This document shows positions 41,760 to 44,931 of a DNA stretch of 44,931 bases, one piece after another. The notes beneath the pieces are model-generated. The model was not told the origin of the DNA, made no database searches, and saw only the letters and a program-made list of their open reading frames with translations. The stretch covers positions 1-44,931 of the forward strand of contig CAVDLI010000004.1 in the NCBI GenBank assembly GCA_963609725.1, written 5' to 3'. A program made the position numbers and the translations under genes. Within the stretch, counting starts at the first letter, position 1. Each line of letters opens with the position of its first letter. Source of the stretch: UBA9732 sp963609725. GTDB lineage: Bacteria > Spirochaetota > Spirochaetia > Sphaerochaetales > Sphaerochaetaceae.

Positions 41760-41828
41760 GTCTTTTGTAATTGCCCCTCAATTTTCTCCGTTTTTGTTTC
41801 ATTTCAATACCTTAATTCAAACTATTTT

Positions 41829-41866
41829 AAGGCCACATGGTGCTGTGCTATGTGGCCTTTGTTTCT
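41829..41866 (+). terminator. Rho-independent terminator of the cysS-sigma-anti-sigma operon
   Basis: A 10-bp stem AAGGCCACAT/ATGTGGCCTT (41829-41838 and 41850-41859) with an 11-nt loop and a T-rich tail. Confidence 0.85.
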
Positions 41867-41891
41867 CAATGAAATTGACAAGAGAAATTGT

Positions 41892-43193
41892 TCAAAAAAG
41901 TGTGTCATCAAGTAGAAAATCAATAATACCAATATTAAGAATTCCTTGCTCGTTATACCATCTTTTTGAGATATCGTGCCGGACAATAATCTTTTGGAAA
42001 GAGTCTCCAGTTAGTGAAAGAGGTTTATTTTCTGTTTCTTCCTTTTCTTCACTTTCCATAGCATAGGCTGACTGGACATATATCTTCTTCCCTCCCTTTG
42101 TTGCAAGAAAATCTATCTCTCTTTGAGTCATTATTTTTCTTCCCAATTTATTGCTTTCTGAGGTATAGACAATGCCTACATCTACTTCGTAGCCACGAAT
42201 TCTAAGTTCGTTGTATATGATATTCTCCATAATATGAGTCATTTCCTGTTGCCTAAAACCTATGCGTGCATTTCTTAGACCAGTGTCAACACAGTAGTAT
42301 TTGTTTGGGTAATCAAAGTAGTTTTTGCCTTTTACATCATAGCGCCTGCATTCTTTAAAGAGATAAGCATCTAAAAGATTGTCTATGTATGATTTTACAG
42401 TATTAACGGAAACTACATCTTCTCCTTTTAGTTTTTGTCGTGAGTTAAGAGCTGCTGCTATGTTGTTTGGATTAGTAAGTGAGCCAATTGAAGATGAAAG
42501 AAGGTCAATTGTAGCACTGAGAATGTCCTCTCTTTTAATCTTTTTACGGTCTACGATATCTTTAATGTAAACTGTAGAGAAAAGAGCCTTTAGATAGTCC
42601 ATTTTTGCGCTATCAGTTTTTTTTGAAAGTACAAACGGCATGCCACCATAAAATGCATAATTATCAAAGGCCTCTGTTTTATCTCCACCTGTGGCTGAAT
42701 AAAATTCACTAAATGATAAAGGATGAATTCTTATTTCGTCGCTACGGCCTCTGAATTCTGTAAGAATGTCGCTTGAGAGCATTTTTGAGTTACTGCCAGT
42801 TACATAAATATCAAGATTGGAAATTGAGTTTATGTCATTAAGTGCATCGTAGAATGTTATTCTTTTACCATCTGGGTTGTATGGATTTTTAACTTCATCT
42901 GACATTTGTATTTCATCTATGAAAAGATAGAAGTGTTCTGGATTTCCTTCTACAATGCTCCTTATGTGTGAAGCAAGAAAAAGAGGATTGCGAAATTCAA
43001 TATCCTTTGCTTTATCGAGTTCAATTGAAATGATGTTCTCTTTCTTTACTCCGTCAGAGAGAAGATAGTTGTAAAATAGTGGATTTAAAAGGTACGATTT
43101 TCCACATCTGCGAATTCCTGTTATGACTTTTACCTGTCCGTCCCACATTGAGGAGATGATTTTATTTAGATAAGAGTTCCTTTTAATTTCCAT
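41892..43193 (-). CDS. AAA ATPase with DUF4143 and nuclease-like C-terminus
   Basis: A 433-aa protein of the large, poorly characterised AAA_14/DUF4143 family. Walker A is GIRRCGKS (26-33), Walker B YLFIDEIQ (89-96), sensor 1 VTGSNSKML (131-139). A winged-helix region (about 215-280) is followed by DUF4143 (about 290-430) with REIDF (358-362) and IYVQ (371-374), resembling the D...(D/E)xK-like core of Holliday-junction-resolvase-fold enzymes with Gln in place of Lys. Family members are often strain-specific and scattered. Its leader holds AGGAGA and a perfect palindrome. It is convergent with the anti-sigma gene. Confidence 0.92.
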   Translation of the reverse strand: MEIKRNSYLNKIISSMWDGQVKVITGIRRCGKSYLLNPLFYNYLLSDGVKKENIISIELDKAKDIEFRNPLFLASHIRSIVEGNPEHFYLFIDEIQMSDEVKNPYNPDGKRITFYDALNDINSISNLDIYVTGSNSKMLSSDILTEFRGRSDEIRIHPLSFSEFYSATGGDKTEAFDNYAFYGGMPFVLSKKTDSAKMDYLKALFSTVYIKDIVDRKKIKREDILSATIDLLSSSIGSLTNPNNIAAALNSRQKLKGEDVVSVNTVKSYIDNLLDAYLFKECRRYDVKGKNYFDYPNKYYCVDTGLRNARIGFRQQEMTHIMENIIYNELRIRGYEVDVGIVYTSESNKLGRKIMTQREIDFLATKGGKKIYVQSAYAMESEEKEETENKPLSLTGDSFQKIIVRHDISKRWYNEQGILNIGIIDFLLDDTLF

Positions 43194-43204
43194 AATCGTC
43201 TCCT

Positions 43205-43230
43205 ATAGAGGTTTTTGCAAAAACCTCTAT
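43205..43230 (+). repeat. 26-bp perfect palindrome in the ATPase leader
   Basis: The half-site ATAGAGGTTTTTG is followed directly by its reverse complement, with no spacer. On the minus strand it ends where the AGGAGA ribosome-binding site begins, 11 bases before the ATPase ATG. The arms match the shorter TTTGCAAAAACCTC elements elsewhere. Confidence 0.9.
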
Positions 43231-43245
43231 GATAATTAATTCATT

Positions 43246-43277
43246 GAAAACTTGATTGATAAATCAATCAACTTTTC
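43246..43277 (+). promoter_or_regulatory. Interrupted palindrome between the ATPase and lpd genes
   Basis: TTGATTGAT (43252-43260) and ATCAATCAA (43263-43271) are perfect arms around AA; after one C-C mismatch the flanks GAAAA and TTTTC extend the pairing. It fits an operator for the divergent pair; a terminator is less likely without a T tract. Confidence 0.6.
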
Positions 43278-43384
43278 AGTGGAAATTATAAACAAACTTT
43301 TTTATTTTGCCAACTGCAAGGAGCCCTTTGTTTTTCAATTCTAGCAGTTCTTTTTTTATGCTTTTTTGTATAAAAGATACTGCC

Positions 43385-43413
43385 TTGTCTCTTGAAGATG
43401 AGAGTTATATTAT
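43385..43413 (+). promoter_or_regulatory. Promoter of lpdA
   Basis: -35 TTGTCT (43385-43390), 17-bp spacer, -10 TATTAT (43408-43413). Transcription would begin near 43420, 30 bases before the chosen ATG, which supports that start over the longer reading frame from 43307. Confidence 0.65.
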
Positions 43414-43450
43414 ATTTGGTGAACAAGTTTGTTGTACATGGGAGTTTTAT

Positions 43451-44794
43451 ATGGAAAAATATGACCTTATTGTTGTTGGAGCAGGGCCCGGTGGTTATGT
43501 TGCAGCAGAACATGCAGCCAAATTAGGAAAGAAAGTTCTTCTAATTGAGAAATCTCATCTTGGTGGTACATGTACAAATAAAGGATGTATTCCCACAAAA
43601 AGTCTTTTGCACAGTGCAAAATTATATTCACATTCTCTTTCTTCTTCAAAATTTGGCGTTGTATGTGAAAATGTTAAATTTGACTTACAGCAAGCAATGT
43701 CTTGGAAAAATGAAACAGTTGAAACTCTAAAAAATGGCATAAGTTTTATGATGAAAACTCTTAAAATAGATGTTGTTTTTGGTAATGCAGAGTTCTTGGA
43801 TAATAACCACGTCAAAGTGAATGATGATATTTATGAAACACAGTTTTTAATTATTGCAACAGGAAGTAGTTCTTTTATACCTCCAATTGAAGGTGTTCAT
43901 TTTCCAAATGTTATAACAAGTGATGAGGCTCTTATGTTAGAAAACTTACCACAAAGTATTGCTATTGTGGGCGGTGGCGTTATTGGAATTGAATTTGCTT
44001 CATTTTTTTCAATGGTTGGTGTACAGGTTACAGTTCTTGAAATGATGCCAGAAATTCTTCCAATGATGGATAATGATTTTGCAAAAATAATGCGCCGGGA
44101 GATGAAAGAAATAACTTTCAATCTTGGGTGTAAAGTTACAGAAATCAAGGATAATGGTGTTTCTTTCATCAATGCTAAAGGAGAAGAGAAATTTGTTGAA
44201 TCTAATCTTGTTCTTGTTAGTGTTGGGAGAAGAGCTAACATTGCGGGGCTAGAACCATTGAACCTAGTTATTGAGCGTGGTGCTGTTGCTGTAGATGAGC
44301 ATATGAAAACCAGCGTAGATAACATTTATGCTGTTGGAGATATCAATGGCAAAAGTCTTTTGGCTCATAGCGCATCACGTATGGCAGAAGTGGCAGTTGA
44401 CAATATGTTTGGTGTCTCTAAGGAAGTAATGAAATATAATGCAATTCCTTGGGCTGTTTATGGAGTTCCAGAGGCCTCTGGTTGTGGTCTGACTCAAGAT
44501 GCAGCACAAAAAGAAGGCATTGATGTTAAATGTGCAACAATACAAATGCGAACAAACGGACGTTTTTTATCAGAAAACGGCAAAAAAGCAAGTGGTCTTG
44601 TAAAAATCATAGTTAATGCAGCAACAGATGAACTGTTAGGAGTTCACTTACTAGGCCCATATTCAAGTGAAATAATATGGGGTGCTTCTGTGCTTATAGA
44701 AAAAGGTGCAAAGGTAAAAGATATAACAAGTAGTGTATTTCCACATCCAAGTATATCTGAATTAATAAGGGATGCATGTTTGGCATTAAAATGA
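43451..44794 (+). CDS. lpdA: Dihydrolipoamide dehydrogenase-like flavoprotein
   Basis: A 447-aa FAD/NAD disulfide oxidoreductase, the E3 of 2-oxo-acid dehydrogenase or glycine-cleavage complexes. FAD motif GAGPGG (10-15); redox pair GGTCTNKGC with C41 and C46; NAD motif IVGGGVIGIEFAS (about 172-184); second FAD motif IYAVGDING; C-terminal HPSISE with catalytic H432 and E437. GGGAG lies six bases before ATG 43451. There is no lipoyl domain and no E1/E2 or gcv gene in the window, so the partner complex is unknown. A mercuric or glutathione reductase is unlikely given the C-x4-C sequence. Confidence 0.93.
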   Translation: MEKYDLIVVGAGPGGYVAAEHAAKLGKKVLLIEKSHLGGTCTNKGCIPTKSLLHSAKLYSHSLSSSKFGVVCENVKFDLQQAMSWKNETVETLKNGISFMMKTLKIDVVFGNAEFLDNNHVKVNDDIYETQFLIIATGSSSFIPPIEGVHFPNVITSDEALMLENLPQSIAIVGGGVIGIEFASFFSMVGVQVTVLEMMPEILPMMDNDFAKIMRREMKEITFNLGCKVTEIKDNGVSFINAKGEEKFVESNLVLVSVGRRANIAGLEPLNLVIERGAVAVDEHMKTSVDNIYAVGDINGKSLLAHSASRMAEVAVDNMFGVSKEVMKYNAIPWAVYGVPEASGCGLTQDAAQKEGIDVKCATIQMRTNGRFLSENGKKASGLVKIIVNAATDELLGVHLLGPYSSEIIWGASVLIEKGAKVKDITSSVFPHPSISELIRDACLALK

Positions 44795-44931
44795 TAGCAA
44801 AATAATACTGTTATGTAGTATTACGATATAATAATTATATAGAAATTATATAAAAACAATAGCAAAAATTATAAAGTATAGTAAATTTATAATTAAAATT
44901 ATATGATTATAGTATTGCTTTAATATAATAT
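44795..44931. other. Extremely AT-rich intergenic end of the window
   Basis: After lpdA the sequence is almost only A and T, with repeated AATTATA-like words. I see no gene or hairpin terminator in it. It might hold a promoter for a gene beyond the window. Confidence 0.6.

Noticed and set aside
43307..43450. N-terminal extension of the dihydrolipoamide dehydrogenase
   Set aside because: It overlaps a good promoter, lacks a ribosome-binding site and adds residues foreign to the family; ATG 43451 has GGGAG and starts at the usual FAD strand.

Overview
The window is an AT-rich bacterial chromosome segment that most resembles a host-associated spirochaete of the Treponema type. This is inferred from several things. 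The sugar-binding proteins have Treponema-like signal peptides ending in FAQGAQEQ and FANGASET. There is an mglBAC galactose-type operon. cysS is followed by an ECF sigma/anti-sigma pair, an order I recall from T. pallidum. There are several exported beta-rich proteins. Almost every gene has recognisable homologues; I see no CRISPR array, rRNA, intact insertion sequence or prophage. The sequence is a draft assembly: a run of 10 Ns lies inside the acetate kinase gene.

Left part (1-13.4 kb), housekeeping: tRNA-Phe with promoter and terminator; a tight plus-strand operon yggS - small membrane protein - rluD - rsgA - mutS2 - degenerate GIY-YIG-like gene; then, on the minus strand, uridine phosphorylase and an acyltransferase/lipoprotein pair; then a D-3-phosphoglycerate dehydrogenase translationally coupled to an Lrp/AsnC regulator, recO, and mutL (minus). 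Upstream of mutL on the same strand is a 969-residue protein joining a FecR-like domain, a Pro/Glu-rich stalk and a beta-barrel-like C-terminus. Next come ttcA, an exported low-complexity protein, an elongator tRNA-Met with an aberrant T-loop, a YycJ-like metallo-hydrolase, asnS and a DUF1846 gene.

Middle part (22.8-35.5 kb), sugar uptake: mglBAC on the minus strand, with a hairpin between mglB and mglA. Next to it is an AraC-type regulator divergent from a second ABC system. That plus-strand cluster encodes a double ATPase, permease, binding protein, second permease, a cytoplasmic NagZ-like GH3 enzyme and a HAD hydrolase. Its enzyme pair, two non-identical permeases and asymmetric ATPase make it the best candidate here for an uncharacterised catabolic system.

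Right part (35.5-44.9 kb): a C-terminal remnant of a DUF4143 ATPase bounded by two inverted repeats, a probable outer-membrane beta protein, ackA (broken only by the assembly), cysS, an ECF sigma factor with zinc-finger anti-sigma factor, an intact AAA/DUF4143 ATPase whose upstream region has two strong palindromes, and a dihydrolipoamide dehydrogenase. Two themes recur across the window: short intergenic copies of a TTTGCAAAAACCTC element, and short Ser/Asn/Lys/Glu repeats inserted into otherwise ordinary proteins.
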